In this document: in pieces, positions 34,158 through 43,026 of the stretch
Position numbering within the stretch: the first letter of the stretch is position 1
Layout of the letters: the number at the start of each line of letters is the position of its first letter
Source of the DNA: Maribacter caenipelagi
GTDB taxonomy: Bacteria > Bacteroidota > Bacteroidia > Flavobacteriales > Flavobacteriaceae
Length of the DNA: 64,000 nt
Direction: 5' to 3'
Assembly: GCF_004364175.1 (NCBI RefSeq)
Contig: NZ_SNZW01000019.1
Coordinates: 100,656 to 164,655, forward strand
The notes under the pieces: generated by a model
The model's input: only the letters and a program-made list of their open reading frames with translations
Told to the model about the DNA's origin: nothing
Databases searched by the model: none
Position numbers and translations under genes: made by a program

Positions 34158-34231
34158 GCCGATGTAGCTCAGCTGGCTAGAGCAGCTGATTTGTAATCAG
34201 CAGGTCGTGGGTTCGAGTCCCTCCATCGGCT
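34158..34231 (+). tRNA. tRNA-Thr (anticodon TGT)
   Basis: A 74-nt cloverleaf with acceptor stem GCCGATG/CATCGGC and anticodon loop TTTGTAA (TGT) reading ACA codons. The T arm carries GTTCGAGTC. CCA is not encoded. It is the first of four clustered tRNAs upstream of tuf. Confidence 0.96.
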
Positions 34232-34258
34232 CTTAAGTTCTTTAAAATAATAGTTTGA

Positions 34259-34340
<82 letters not shown>

Positions 34341-34387
34341 CAATACTATTTTTTAGAGGGTTTTATTGAAATATTGTAATATTATAA

Positions 34388-34460
34388 GCGGGAGTAGCTC
34401 AGTTGGTAGAGCGTCAGCCTTCCAAGCTGAATGTCGCCGGTTCGAACCCGGTCTCCCGCT
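34388..34460 (+). tRNA. tRNA-Gly (anticodon TCC)
   Basis: A 73-nt cloverleaf with acceptor GCGGGAG/CTCCCGC, D arm AGCTCAGTTGGTAGAGC and anticodon TCC. It reads GGA/GGG. CCA is not encoded. Confidence 0.96.
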
Positions 34461-34478
34461 CTATAAATTTGACAGTAA

Positions 34479-34500
34479 TGTCATCCCTGCGAAGGCAGGA
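34479..34500. repeat. REP-like palindrome between tRNA-Gly and tRNA-Thr
   Basis: TGTCATCCCTGCGAAGGCAG contains the hairpin CCTGC-GAAG-GCAGG (34486-34499). This resembles short extragenic palindromes with a CCTGCG-AGGCAGG core that recur in many genomes. Only one copy is seen in this window, so its repeat status rests on recollection. It may have been inserted into the tRNA spacer. Confidence 0.5.
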
Positions 34501-34531
34501 ATCTATCTTTTGGGTGGGTTCGACACTTTAC

Positions 34532-34603
34532 GCCGGTGTAGCTCAGGGGTAGAGCGTTTCCTTGGTAAGGAAGAGGTCACGAGTTCAATTCTCGTCATTG
34601 GCT
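34532..34603 (+). tRNA. tRNA-Thr (anticodon GGT)
   Basis: A 72-nt cloverleaf. The acceptor GCCGGTG/CATTGGC contains two G-U pairs. The anticodon GGT, within TTGGTAA, reads ACC/ACT. CCA is not encoded. It is the last tRNA before tuf. Confidence 0.95.
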
Positions 34604-34614
34604 CAATTAAGGTA

Positions 34615-34622
34615 TAAATTTG
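34615..34622 (+). promoter_or_regulatory. Candidate -7 element for tuf
   Basis: TAAATTTG matches TAnnTTTG exactly, 36 bases before the tuf ATG. No well-spaced -33 box is present, because the upstream position lies inside the tRNA-Thr gene. tuf may also be transcribed from the tRNA promoter. Confidence 0.5.
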
Positions 34623-34658
34623 TACACTAATATAAACTAAGAATAAAATACATTAAAC

Positions 34659-35846
34659 ATGGCAAAGGAAACTTTCGATCGTTCCAAACCGCACTTAAAT
34701 ATAGGTACTATTGGACACGTGGATCACGGTAAAACTACATTGACTGCTGCTATTACTACTGTTTTGGCAAATGCAGGTCTTTCTGAATTGAGAAGTTTCG
34801 ATTCTATCGATAACGCTCCTGAGGAAAAAGAAAGAGGTATTACAATTAACACATCACACGTAGAGTATTCTACAGCTAACCGTCACTATGCACACGTTGA
34901 CTGTCCTGGTCACGCGGATTATGTGAAGAACATGGTTACTGGTGCTGCTCAAATGGATGGTGCTATATTAGTTGTTGCTGCTACAGATGGTCCTATGCCA
35001 CAAACACGTGAGCACATCTTATTGGGTCGTCAGGTTGGTATTCCAAGAATCGTTGTATTCATGAACAAAGTGGATATGGTTGATGATGAGGAGTTGATCG
35101 AGCTTGTTGAAATGGAAGTAAGAGAATTGCTTTCTTTTTATGAGTATGATGGTGATAATGGACCGGTAATCGCTGGTTCTGCATTAGGTGCATTGAATGG
35201 TGAGCAAAAGTGGGTTGATACTGTAATGGAATTGATGGCTGCTGTTGATGATTGGATCGAGCTTCCTAAAAGAGATGTTGATAAGGATTTCTTAATGCCT
35301 GTTGAAGATGTATTTACTATTACTGGTCGTGGTACTGTTGCAACTGGTCGTATAGAAACTGGTATAGCTAACACTGGTGATCCTGTTGAGATTATTGGTA
35401 TGGGTGCTGAGAAATTGAACTCTACTATTACTGGGGTTGAAATGTTCCGTAAGATATTAGATAGAGGTGAGGCTGGTGATAACGTAGGTATCTTGTTAAG
35501 AGGTGTTGAAAAATCTCAAATTAGCCGTGGAATGGTAATCTGTAAGCCAGGTTCTGTTAAACCGCATGCTAAATTTGAAGCTGAGGTTTATGTATTGAAA
35601 AAAGAAGAAGGTGGTCGTCATACACCATTTCATAATAACTATCGTCCTCAGTTCTACGTAAGAACAACGGATGTAACAGGTAATATTGCACTTCCTTCAG
35701 GAGTTGAAATGGTTATGCCTGGTGATAACTTAACAATTACAGTTGAATTGATTCAGCCAATCGCATTAAGCGTAGGTCTTCGTTTCGCTATCCGTGAAGG
35801 TGGTAGAACAGTAGGTGCTGGTCAAGTAACTAAGATTATAGATTAA
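34659..35846 (+). CDS. tuf: Elongation factor Tu
   Basis: EF-Tu, the GTPase that delivers aminoacyl-tRNA to the ribosomal A site. It is 395 residues. G motifs are [10 protein letters not shown] (19-28), the switch I region [26 protein letters not shown], and NKVD. Domains 2 and 3 are complete, ending [16 protein letters not shown]. The setting between a tRNA cluster and tRNA-Trp-secE-nusG is the conserved bacterial tufB-type arrangement. Confidence 0.99.
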   Translation: MAKETFDRSKPHLNIGTIGHVDHGKTTLTAAITTVLANAGLSELRSFDSIDNAPEEKERGITINTSHVEYSTANRHYAHVDCPGHADYVKNMVTGAAQMDGAILVVAATDGPMPQTREHILLGRQVGIPRIVVFMNKVDMVDDEELIELVEMEVRELLSFYEYDGDNGPVIAGSALGALNGEQKWVDTVMELMAAVDDWIELPKRDVDKDFLMPVEDVFTITGRGTVATGRIETGIANTGDPVEIIGMGAEKLNSTITGVEMFRKILDRGEAGDNVGILLRGVEKSQISRGMVICKPGSVKPHAKFEAEVYVLKKEEGGRHTPFHNNYRPQFYVRTTDVTGNIALPSGVEMVMPGDNLTITVELIQPIALSVGLRFAIREGGRTVGAGQVTKIID

Positions 35847-35873
35847 TTTTAATCTAAAATAGGTATTGTATAT

Positions 35874-35903
35874 AAGGGTGTCTTGCTCAAGCGGGACACC
35901 TTT
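35874..35903 (+). terminator. Hairpin downstream of tuf
   Basis: A 13-bp imperfect stem (35874-35886 with 35891-35903, three G-U pairs, loop TCAA) is followed by only a short pyrimidine run. It may be a weak terminator or an RNA-processing/stability element between tuf and tRNA-Trp. Confidence 0.4.
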
Positions 35904-35946
35904 ACATGCAAATAATAGAATAGGTGATTTAATAATCGCTATTTAT

Positions 35947-36022
35947 ACGGGTGTAGCTCAGTTGGTAGAGCACTGGTCTCCAAAACCAGGTGTCGGGAGT
36001 TCGAGTCTCTCCTCCCGTGCCA
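35947..36022 (+). tRNA. tRNA-Trp (anticodon CCA)
   Basis: A cloverleaf with acceptor ACGGGTG/CTCCCGT (one T-T mismatch), D arm AGCTCAGTTGGTAGAGC and anticodon CCA within CTCCAAA. A 3' CCA is encoded (36020-36022), unlike the other tRNAs here. Its position between tuf and secE is conserved. It would be the tRNA sensed by the trp leader peptide. Confidence 0.96.
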
Positions 36023-36077
36023 CAATAGAATTTGGAATATAGGTATCCTATTTGTTGAAATTGTAAAAAGAATTTAA

Positions 36078-36266
36078 ATGTTCACATATATAAAAGAATC
36101 CGTTGAAGAGTTGAGGAATAATGTTACTCTTCCATCACGTGCAGAATCATCTAACTTGATGGTTATTGTAGCTGTGTTTTCTATCCTTTTTGCCTTGGCA
36201 ACTTGGGGAGTAGATACGGTCTTTAGTAAAGTGATTAAATCTTATTTCAACTTCGTATTAAACTAG
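36078..36266 (+). CDS. secE: Preprotein translocase subunit SecE
   Basis: A 62-residue single-helix SecE: an amphipathic N-terminal helix (FTYIKESVEELRNNVTLPSR) and one transmembrane segment (LMVIVAVFSILFALATWGVDTVF). It clamps SecY in the Sec translocon of the inner membrane. It precedes nusG by 8 bases, the standard secE-nusG pair. Confidence 0.95.
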   Translation: MFTYIKESVEELRNNVTLPSRAESSNLMVIVAVFSILFALATWGVDTVFSKVIKSYFNFVLN

Positions 36267-36274
36267 ATAGGACT

Positions 36275-36826
36275 ATGTCAGAAGTATTGGATAAAAAATG
36301 GTACGTTGTAAGAGCTGTCAGTGGTCAAGAGAATAAGATCAAAGGATATATTGAGAGTGAGGTAGAGCGTCATGGTTTCTCTGACTATTTAGAAGATGTT
36401 CTTGTTCCAACTGAAAAGGTTATTCAGATTAGAAATGGCAAGAAGATAAATAAAGAAAGAGTTTATTTTCCTGGGTATATCATGATCAAAGCCAATTTAG
36501 GTGGAGAGATGGTTCATATTATTAGGTCTATAACAAATGTTATAGGTTTTTTAGGGGAAACAAAAGGAGGGGATCCTGTTCCTTTGAGAAAAAATGAAGT
36601 AAATAGAATGCTTGGTAAGGTAGATGAACTAGCTGTTAATACAGATAGTGTTTCTATTCCATTTGTGTTTGGTGAAACGGTAAAAGTAATTGATGGTCCT
36701 TTTAATGGCTTCAATGGTACTGTTGAGAAGATAAATGAAGAAAAACGTAAGCTTGAAGTTATGGTGAAAATTTTCGGAAGAAAAACACCTTTGGAGCTTA
36801 GTTATATGCAAGTAGAAAAAGTATAA
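36275..36826 (+). CDS. nusG: Transcription termination/antitermination protein NusG
   Basis: A 183-residue NusG. The N-terminal NGN domain (KKWYVVRAVSGQENKIKGYI; FPGYIMIKANLGGEMVHIIR) binds RNA polymerase. The C-terminal KOW domain (FVFGETVKVIDGPFNGFNGT) contacts Rho or S10. It couples transcription with translation and termination. Spacing to secE and to rplK (79 bases) is typical. Confidence 0.97.
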   Translation: MSEVLDKKWYVVRAVSGQENKIKGYIESEVERHGFSDYLEDVLVPTEKVIQIRNGKKINKERVYFPGYIMIKANLGGEMVHIIRSITNVIGFLGETKGGDPVPLRKNEVNRMLGKVDELAVNTDSVSIPFVFGETVKVIDGPFNGFNGTVEKINEEKRKLEVMVKIFGRKTPLELSYMQVEKV

Positions 36827-36905
36827 GTATTTAGAGTAAGTGTTACATACATATAATTAAAGTAGTGTTGCTTCCGTAAACACACTTTCAATTTAATTTT
36901 AAACA

Positions 36906-37343
36906 ATGGCAAAAGAAATAGGTAAAGTAGTTAAACTACAAGTTAAGGGAGGTGCAGCGAATCCATCGCCACCGGTTGGACCTGCCTTAGGAGCTGCTGG
37001 TGTTAACATAATGGAATTCTGTAAGCAATTTAATGCTCGTACGCAGGACAAACCAGGTAAAATTTTACCAGTTGTTATCACCGTTTACAAGGATAAGTCT
37101 TTCGACTTCGTTGTAAAAACTCCACCGGCGGCAATTCAGCTATTGGAAGCGGCTAAGATTAAAAAAGGATCTGGCGAACCTAACAGAGTAAAATTAGGTA
37201 GTGTTACCTGGGACCAAATCAAGGCAATCGCCGAAGATAAAATGGTTGACCTTAACGCATTTACAGTAGAATCTGCTATGAGTATGATAGCGGGTACTGC
37301 ACGTTCTATGGGTATGAAGGTAGCAGGAAAGAAACCTTTTTAA
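36906..37343 (+). CDS. rplK: 50S ribosomal protein L11
   Basis: A 145-residue uL11: [20 protein letters not shown] and [20 protein letters not shown] near the N-terminus, and a C-terminal RNA-binding domain ([29 protein letters not shown]). It forms the GTPase-associated centre with 23S rRNA helices 43-44. It heads the rplKAJL-rpoBC gene series, 18 bases before rplA. Confidence 0.98.
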   Translation: MAKEIGKVVKLQVKGGAANPSPPVGPALGAAGVNIMEFCKQFNARTQDKPGKILPVVITVYKDKSFDFVVKTPPAAIQLLEAAKIKKGSGEPNRVKLGSVTWDQIKAIAEDKMVDLNAFTVESAMSMIAGTARSMGMKVAGKKPF

Positions 37344-37361
37344 AATCTTAAAAGTAATTAA

Positions 37362-38051
37362 ATGGCAAAGTTAACTAAGAAGCAAAAAGAAGCGCATTCT
37401 AAAATAGAGAAAGATAAATTATACTCTGTTACAGAAGCTTCAGCTTTAATTAAAGAGATAACCAATACAAAATTTGATGCATCTGTAGATTTAGCGGTTC
37501 GTTTGGGTGTAGATCCAAGAAAAGCTAATCAAATGGTACGTGGTGTAGTTACACTACCTCATGGTACCGGTAAAGATGTTAAGGTTTTGGCTTTGGTAAC
37601 ACCAGACAAAGAAGCAGAGGCTCAAGAAGCAGGTGCTGACTATGTTGGTTTAGATGAGTATTTGGAGAAAATTAAAAGCGGTTGGACAGATGTTGATGTT
37701 ATCATCACAATGCCAAGTGTAATGGGTAAATTAGGTCCTTTAGGTCGAGTATTAGGTCCAAGAGGTTTGATGCCTAATCCAAAAACAGGAACTGTAACTA
37801 TGGATGTAGCTAAAGCTGTATCTGAAGTAAAGGCAGGTAAAATAGATTTTAAAGTTGATAAAACTGGTATCGTACACGCTGCGATAGGTAAAGCTTCTTT
37901 TTCTGCTGATAAGATAGCAGATAATGCTAGGGAGTTGTTAGATACTTTGAATAAGATGAAGCCAACAGCGGCAAAAGGTGTTTATATGAAAACAATTTTC
38001 ATGTCTAGCACTATGAGTCCTAGTTTGCAATTAGATCCAAAGTCAGTTTAA
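37362..38051 (+). CDS. rplA: 50S ribosomal protein L1
   Basis: A 229-residue uL1 of the L1 stalk: [60 protein letters not shown] and the closing [18 protein letters not shown]. In many bacteria L1 represses its own rplKA mRNA by binding the leader; no such site could be identified by eye here. Confidence 0.98.
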   Translation: MAKLTKKQKEAHSKIEKDKLYSVTEASALIKEITNTKFDASVDLAVRLGVDPRKANQMVRGVVTLPHGTGKDVKVLALVTPDKEAEAQEAGADYVGLDEYLEKIKSGWTDVDVIITMPSVMGKLGPLGRVLGPRGLMPNPKTGTVTMDVAKAVSEVKAGKIDFKVDKTGIVHAAIGKASFSADKIADNARELLDTLNKMKPTAAKGVYMKTIFMSSTMSPSLQLDPKSV

Positions 38052-38076
38052 CAACTGGTAGTTAAAAATTAAAAGT

Positions 38077-38592
38077 ATGACAAGAGAAGAAAAAGCAACG
38101 GTTATAAAAGATTTGACTACGCAGTTGGCAGATAGCACCACAATTTATGTGGCTGATATTTCAGGTTTAGACGCAGGTACAACTTCTGATTTAAGAAGAG
38201 CTTGTTTTAAAGCAAATATTAGACTAGCTGTAGTTAAGAATACATTGCTTGCAAAGGCAATGGAAGCTTCAGAGAAAGAATTTGGCGAATTACCAGAAAC
38301 ATTAAAAGGGAATACATCTCTTATGTTTTCTGATGTAGCCAATGCTCCTGCAAAATTGATAAAGAATTTTAGAAAAAAATCTAAGAAACCTTTATTAAAG
38401 GGTGCTTTTGTTGAAGAAGCAATTTACATAGGTGATGAAAACTTGGATGCTTTAGTTAGCATTAAGTCTAAGGAAGAAATGATTGGTGAAATAATTGGAT
38501 TGTTACAATCTCCAGCCAAGAATGTTATTTCTGGTCTTAAATCTGGTGGTGGAAAAATCGCTGGAATCCTAAAAACATTATCTGAAAGATAA
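38077..38592 (+). CDS. rplJ: 50S ribosomal protein L10
   Basis: A 171-residue uL10: MTREEKATVIKDLTTQLADS, then LRRACFKANIRLAVVKNTLLAKA and a C-terminal helix that carries L7/L12 dimers (GLKSGGGKIAGILKTLSER). It anchors the ribosomal stalk. It starts 25 bases after rplA; rplL follows after 51 bases. Confidence 0.97.
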   Translation: MTREEKATVIKDLTTQLADSTTIYVADISGLDAGTTSDLRRACFKANIRLAVVKNTLLAKAMEASEKEFGELPETLKGNTSLMFSDVANAPAKLIKNFRKKSKKPLLKGAFVEEAIYIGDENLDALVSIKSKEEMIGEIIGLLQSPAKNVISGLKSGGGKIAGILKTLSER

Positions 38593-38643
38593 GTACGCAC
38601 AATAAACTAAGTATATTTTAAAAATTTTATTAAACGATAGAAA

Positions 38644-39021
38644 ATGGCAGATTTAAAAGATTTCGCAGAACAATTAGTAAACTTAACAGTTAAAGAAGTA
38701 AACGAGTTAGCTGATATATTAAAAGATGAATACGGTATTGAGCCTGCAGCAGCAGCAGTAGCGGTAGCTGCCGGTGGTGGTGGTGAAGCTGGTGAAGCAG
38801 CAGAAGAAAAAACTGAATTTGATGTAATTTTGAAAGCAGCAGGTGCTTCTAAATTAGCAGTTGTTAAATTGGTTAAAGAATTAACTGGTTTAGGTTTGAA
38901 AGATGCGAAAGATATCGTTGATAGCGCACCAAAAGCTGTTAAAGAAGGTGTTACTAAAGATGAGGCAGAAGGTATCAAAAAATCATTGGAAGAAGCTGGA
39001 GCAGAAGTTGAGCTTAAATAA
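38644..39021 (+). CDS. rplL: 50S ribosomal protein L7/L12
   Basis: A 125-residue bL12: an N-terminal dimerisation domain ([20 protein letters not shown]), an Ala/Gly-rich hinge ([20 protein letters not shown]), and a C-terminal factor-binding domain ([40 protein letters not shown]). It recruits translation GTPases. A hairpin with a T tract follows 22 bases after the stop. Confidence 0.98.
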   Translation: MADLKDFAEQLVNLTVKEVNELADILKDEYGIEPAAAAVAVAAGGGGEAGEAAEEKTEFDVILKAAGASKLAVVKLVKELTGLGLKDAKDIVDSAPKAVKEGVTKDEAEGIKKSLEEAGAEVELK

Positions 39022-39043
39022 TAGCAACAACCATATTACTTTT

Positions 39044-39088
39044 GGTTTAGGTCTTCTCGCTTTTTGCGGTTAGACCTAAGCCTTTTTA
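39044..39088 (+). terminator. rplL-rpoB intergenic attenuator hairpin
   Basis: An 11-bp stem (39044-39054 with 39072-39082, one G-U pair) with an inner CGC/GCG stem and loop TTTTT is followed by TTTTTA. It lies between rplL and rpoB, where E. coli has a partial terminator that sets the ratio of ribosomal protein to RNA polymerase transcripts. Partial termination here is inferred. Confidence 0.7.
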
Positions 39089-39153
39089 TAGAATTAGGTA
39101 TATTAAGATGTATACTACTCATTTAGTACTCACGATCAAAACACTGTCCGTAG

Positions 39154-42100
39154 ATGTTCACAAATAATACTGAAAGAATAAGCTTCGCTTCCGCAAGAAA
39201 CACACCGGATTACCCGGATTTCTTAGATATTCAGATTAAATCTTTCCAAGACTTTTTTCAACTAGAGACTAAATCAGATGAAAGAGGTAATGAAGGTCTT
39301 TATAATACCTTCATGGAAAACTTTCCAATCACTGATACTAGAAATCAGTTTGTATTGGAATTTTTAGATTATTTCATAGATCCACCAAGATATTCTATTC
39401 AAGAATGTATCGAACGTGGTCTTACATACAGCGTTCCTTTAAAAGCACGTTTGAAATTGTATTGTACGGATCCTGAACATGAGGATTTCGAGACAATTGT
39501 ACAAGATGTGTATTTAGGTACGATTCCTTATATGACGCCGAGTGGTACTTTCGTTATCAATGGTGCAGAAAGGGTAGTTGTTTCTCAGTTACACCGTTCT
39601 CCTGGTGTATTCTTTGGACAGTCATTTCATGCAAATGGAACAAAATTATATTCTGCAAGAGTAATACCTTTTAAAGGTTCTTGGATAGAATTCGCTACCG
39701 ATATTAATGGCGTTATGTATGCTTATATCGATAGAAAGAAAAAATTACCGGTAACTACATTGTTCAGAGCTATTGGTTTTGAGCGTGATAAAGATATATT
39801 AGAGATTTTTGACCTTTCGGAAGAAGTGAAGGTTTCTAATGCCGGACTTAAAAAAGTACTTGGTCGTAAATTAGCGGCTAGAGTTTTGAATACATGGCAT
39901 GAGGATTTTGTTGATGAGGATACTGGTGAGGTAGTATCTATTGAGCGTAATGAAATCGTTTTAGATCGTGATACGATTCTAGAGAAAGAGCATATTGCTG
40001 AGATTATAGATGCAGATGTAAAAACTATTCTTTTACATAAAGAAAATAATGCGCAATCTGATTACGCTATAATTCATAACACATTACAGAAGGATCCAAC
40101 AAATTCAGAAAAGGAAGCTGTTGAGCATATCTACCGTCAATTACGTAATGCTGAGCCGCCAGATGAGGAAACAGCACGTGGTATAATCGATAAATTATTC
40201 TTCTCTGATCAACGTTACAACTTAGGTGAAGTTGGTCGTTATAGAATGAACAAGAAATTACAGTTGGATATTGGAATGGATAAGCAAGTCTTGACCAAAG
40301 AAGATATCATAACTATTATTAAATATTTAATTGAGTTAATTAACTCAAAAGCTGAGATTGATGATATTGACCACCTTTCTAATCGTCGTGTTAGAACTGT
40401 AGGAGAACAATTATCTTCTCAATTTGGTGTTGGTCTTGCGCGTATGGCAAGAACAATTCGTGAGCGTATGAACGTTCGTGATAACGAAGTATTTACACCT
40501 ATAGATTTGATTAATGCTAAGACATTGTCTTCTGTTATTAATTCTTTCTTTGGTACGAACCAGTTATCTCAGTTTATGGATCAAACGAATCCATTAGCAG
40601 AGATTACGCACAAAAGAAGGTTATCGGCATTAGGCCCAGGTGGTTTGTCAAGAGAACGTGCTGGTTTCGAAGTACGTGATGTTCACTATACGCACTACGG
40701 TCGTTTATGTCCTATTGAAACTCCAGAAGGTCCGAACATTGGTTTGATATCTTCATTATCTGTGTTTGCGAAAGTAAACCCTATGGGCTTCTTAGAGACT
40801 CCTTATAGAAAAGTAACTGATTCTGTTGTTGATTATAAGAACTTTACTTATTTAAGTGCAGAAGAAGAAGAGGGAATGAAAATTGCGCAGGCAAACATTC
40901 CTATGAAAGAAGATGGCACTATTGATGCGGAAAAGGTTATTGCTAGAGAAGAAGGCGATTTCCCTGTTGTTGATCCATCTGAAATTCAATATACTGATGT
41001 TGCTCCTAATCAAATTGCATCTATATCTGCATCTTTAATTCCTTTCTTGGAACATGATGATGCGAACAGGGCATTGATGGGATCTAACATGATGCGCCAG
41101 GCAGTTCCTTTATTGAAACCACAATCACCGATTGTTGGAACAGGTTTAGAGCGTCAAGTTGCTTCAGATTCTAGAGTCTTGATTAATGCAGAAGGTGATG
41201 GTGTTATAGAGTATGTAGATGCTCAGAAAGTTACTATCAAATATGATAGAACTGATAACGAAAGGTTGATTAGCTTTGAAGATGATAGCAAAACTTATTT
41301 CTTAGTTAAGTTTAGAAAAACTAACCAAGGAACGAACATTAACCTAAAACCAATTGTTCAAAAAGGTGATAGAGTTAAGAAAGGTCAAGTTCTTTGTGAA
41401 GGTTATGCAACTGAAAAAGGAGAATTAGCACTAGGTAGAAACTTAGTGGTAGCTTTTATGCCTTGGAAAGGTTATAACTTTGAGGATGCAATTGTAATAT
41501 CTGAAAAAGTTGTTCGTGAAGATATATTCACATCTATACATGTTGATGAGTATTCTTTAGATGTTAGAGATACTAAATTAGGAGCTGAAGAGCTTACACA
41601 TGATATACCGAATGTTTCTGAAGAGGCTACCAAAGACCTTGATGAAAATGGTATGATTAGAATTGGTGCAGAGGTTAAGCCTGGTGATATTCTAATTGGT
41701 AAGATTACTCCAAAAGGTGAATCTGATCCAACTCCTGAAGAAAAATTATTACGTGCTATTTTTGGTGACAAAGCTGGTGATGTAAAAGATGCGTCTTTAA
41801 AAGCTTCACCTTCTTTAAGAGGTGTTGTTATTGATAAGAAATTATTCTCTAGATCGGTAAAAGATAAGAGAAAACGTTCTGAAGATAAAGAGGAACTTTC
41901 TAAATTAGAATTAGAATACGAAGTGAAATTCCAAGAATTGAAAGATGTTCTTGTTGAGAAATTGTTTACTATAGTAAATGGTAAAACTTCTCAAGGTGTT
42001 CTTAATGATTTAGGTGAAGAAGTATTACCTAAGGGTAAGAAGTATACGATGAAAATGTTAAATTCTGTTGATGATTTCGCTCACTTAGTTGGTGGAAGCT

Positions 42101-42963
42101 GGACTACAGATAACGATACAAATTCATTAGTAGCAGATTTACTTCATAACTATAAAATTAAACTTAACGATTTACAAGGTAACTTGAGAAGAGATAAGTT
42201 TACCATATCTGTTGGTGATGAGTTACCAGCTGGTATTATGAAGTTGGCTAAAGTTTATATTGCTAAGAAGCGTAAGCTGAAAGTTGGTGATAAAATGGCA
42301 GGTAGACACGGTAACAAAGGTATTGTATCTAGAATAGTACGTCATGAAGACATGCCATTCTTAGAAGATGGAACTCCGGTTGATATCGTTCTTAATCCAT
42401 TGGGTGTACCTTCTCGTATGAACATTGGTCAAATTTATGAAACCGTATTAGGTTGGGCAGGTCTAAAGCTTGGTAGAAAGTATGCAACGCCAATTTTTGA
42501 TGGTGCTACATTAGATCAAATTAATACTTACACCGACGAAGCAGGTATTCCAAGATTTGGACATACATACTTATATGATGGTGGAACTGGACAACGTTTT
42601 GATCAACCTGCAACAGTAGGTGTAATTTATATGTTGAAACTTGGTCACATGGTAGATGATAAGATGCATGCACGTTCTATAGGACCATATTCTTTAATAA
42701 CACAACAACCATTGGGTGGTAAAGCTCAATTTGGTGGTCAGCGTTTTGGAGAGATGGAAGTATGGGCACTTGAAGCATATGGTGCATCTGCAACTTTACG
42801 TGAGATTTTAACGGTTAAATCTGATGATGTTATCGGAAGAGCTAAAACCTATGAATCTATCGTTAAAGGTGAAACTATGCCTGAGCCTGGTTTACCAGAA
42901 TCTTTCAACGTTTTAATGCACGAACTTAAGGGATTAGGTTTGGATATTAGACTTGAGGAATAG
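39154..42963 (+). CDS. rpoB: DNA-directed RNA polymerase subunit beta
   Basis: A 1269-residue beta subunit. The rifampicin-pocket segment is wild type by E. coli comparison, with Asp and His contacts in [20 protein letters not shown] and the Ser of [34 protein letters not shown] follows. The active-site and assembly region includes [26 protein letters not shown] and the C-terminal [20 protein letters not shown]. Compared with enterobacterial RpoB (1342) it lacks some lineage-specific insertions. It is separated from rpoC by 63 bases. Confidence 0.99.
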   Translation: MFTNNTERISFASARNTPDYPDFLDIQIKSFQDFFQLETKSDERGNEGLYNTFMENFPITDTRNQFVLEFLDYFIDPPRYSIQECIERGLTYSVPLKARLKLYCTDPEHEDFETIVQDVYLGTIPYMTPSGTFVINGAERVVVSQLHRSPGVFFGQSFHANGTKLYSARVIPFKGSWIEFATDINGVMYAYIDRKKKLPVTTLFRAIGFERDKDILEIFDLSEEVKVSNAGLKKVLGRKLAARVLNTWHEDFVDEDTGEVVSIERNEIVLDRDTILEKEHIAEIIDADVKTILLHKENNAQSDYAIIHNTLQKDPTNSEKEAVEHIYRQLRNAEPPDEETARGIIDKLFFSDQRYNLGEVGRYRMNKKLQLDIGMDKQVLTKEDIITIIKYLIELINSKAEIDDIDHLSNRRVRTVGEQLSSQFGVGLARMARTIRERMNVRDNEVFTPIDLINAKTLSSVINSFFGTNQLSQFMDQTNPLAEITHKRRLSALGPGGLSRERAGFEVRDVHYTHYGRLCPIETPEGPNIGLISSLSVFAKVNPMGFLETPYRKVTDSVVDYKNFTYLSAEEEEGMKIAQANIPMKEDGTIDAEKVIAREEGDFPVVDPSEIQYTDVAPNQIASISASLIPFLEHDDANRALMGSNMMRQAVPLLKPQSPIVGTGLERQVASDSRVLINAEGDGVIEYVDAQKVTIKYDRTDNERLISFEDDSKTYFLVKFRKTNQGTNINLKPIVQKGDRVKKGQVLCEGYATEKGELALGRNLVVAFMPWKGYNFEDAIVISEKVVREDIFTSIHVDEYSLDVRDTKLGAEELTHDIPNVSEEATKDLDENGMIRIGAEVKPGDILIGKITPKGESDPTPEEKLLRAIFGDKAGDVKDASLKASPSLRGVVIDKKLFSRSVKDKRKRSEDKEELSKLELEYEVKFQELKDVLVEKLFTIVNGKTSQGVLNDLGEEVLPKGKKYTMKMLNSVDDFAHLVGGSWTTDNDTNSLVADLLHNYKIKLNDLQGNLRRDKFTISVGDELPAGIMKLAKVYIAKKRKLKVGDKMAGRHGNKGIVSRIVRHEDMPFLEDGTPVDIVLNPLGVPSRMNIGQIYETVLGWAGLKLGRKYATPIFDGATLDQINTYTDEAGIPRFGHTYLYDGGTGQRFDQPATVGVIYMLKLGHMVDDKMHARSIGPYSLITQQPLGGKAQFGGQRFGEMEVWALEAYGASATLREILTVKSDDVIGRAKTYESIVKGETMPEPGLPESFNVLMHELKGLGLDIRLEE

Positions 42964-43026
42964 TTCAATATTTTATATTCAAGAACTATTAAGTAAAACA
43001 AATTAAAACATTATCAGCACGCTATT

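Noticed and set aside
34366..34617. An 83-codon ORF spanning tRNA-Gly, the REP-like palindrome and tRNA-Thr.
   Set aside because: It is made almost wholly of tRNA sequence on the coding strand and is a chance reading frame.
38607..38978. A 123-codon minus-strand ORF opposite rplL.
   Set aside because: Shadow of the Ala-rich rplL gene; no independent evidence.
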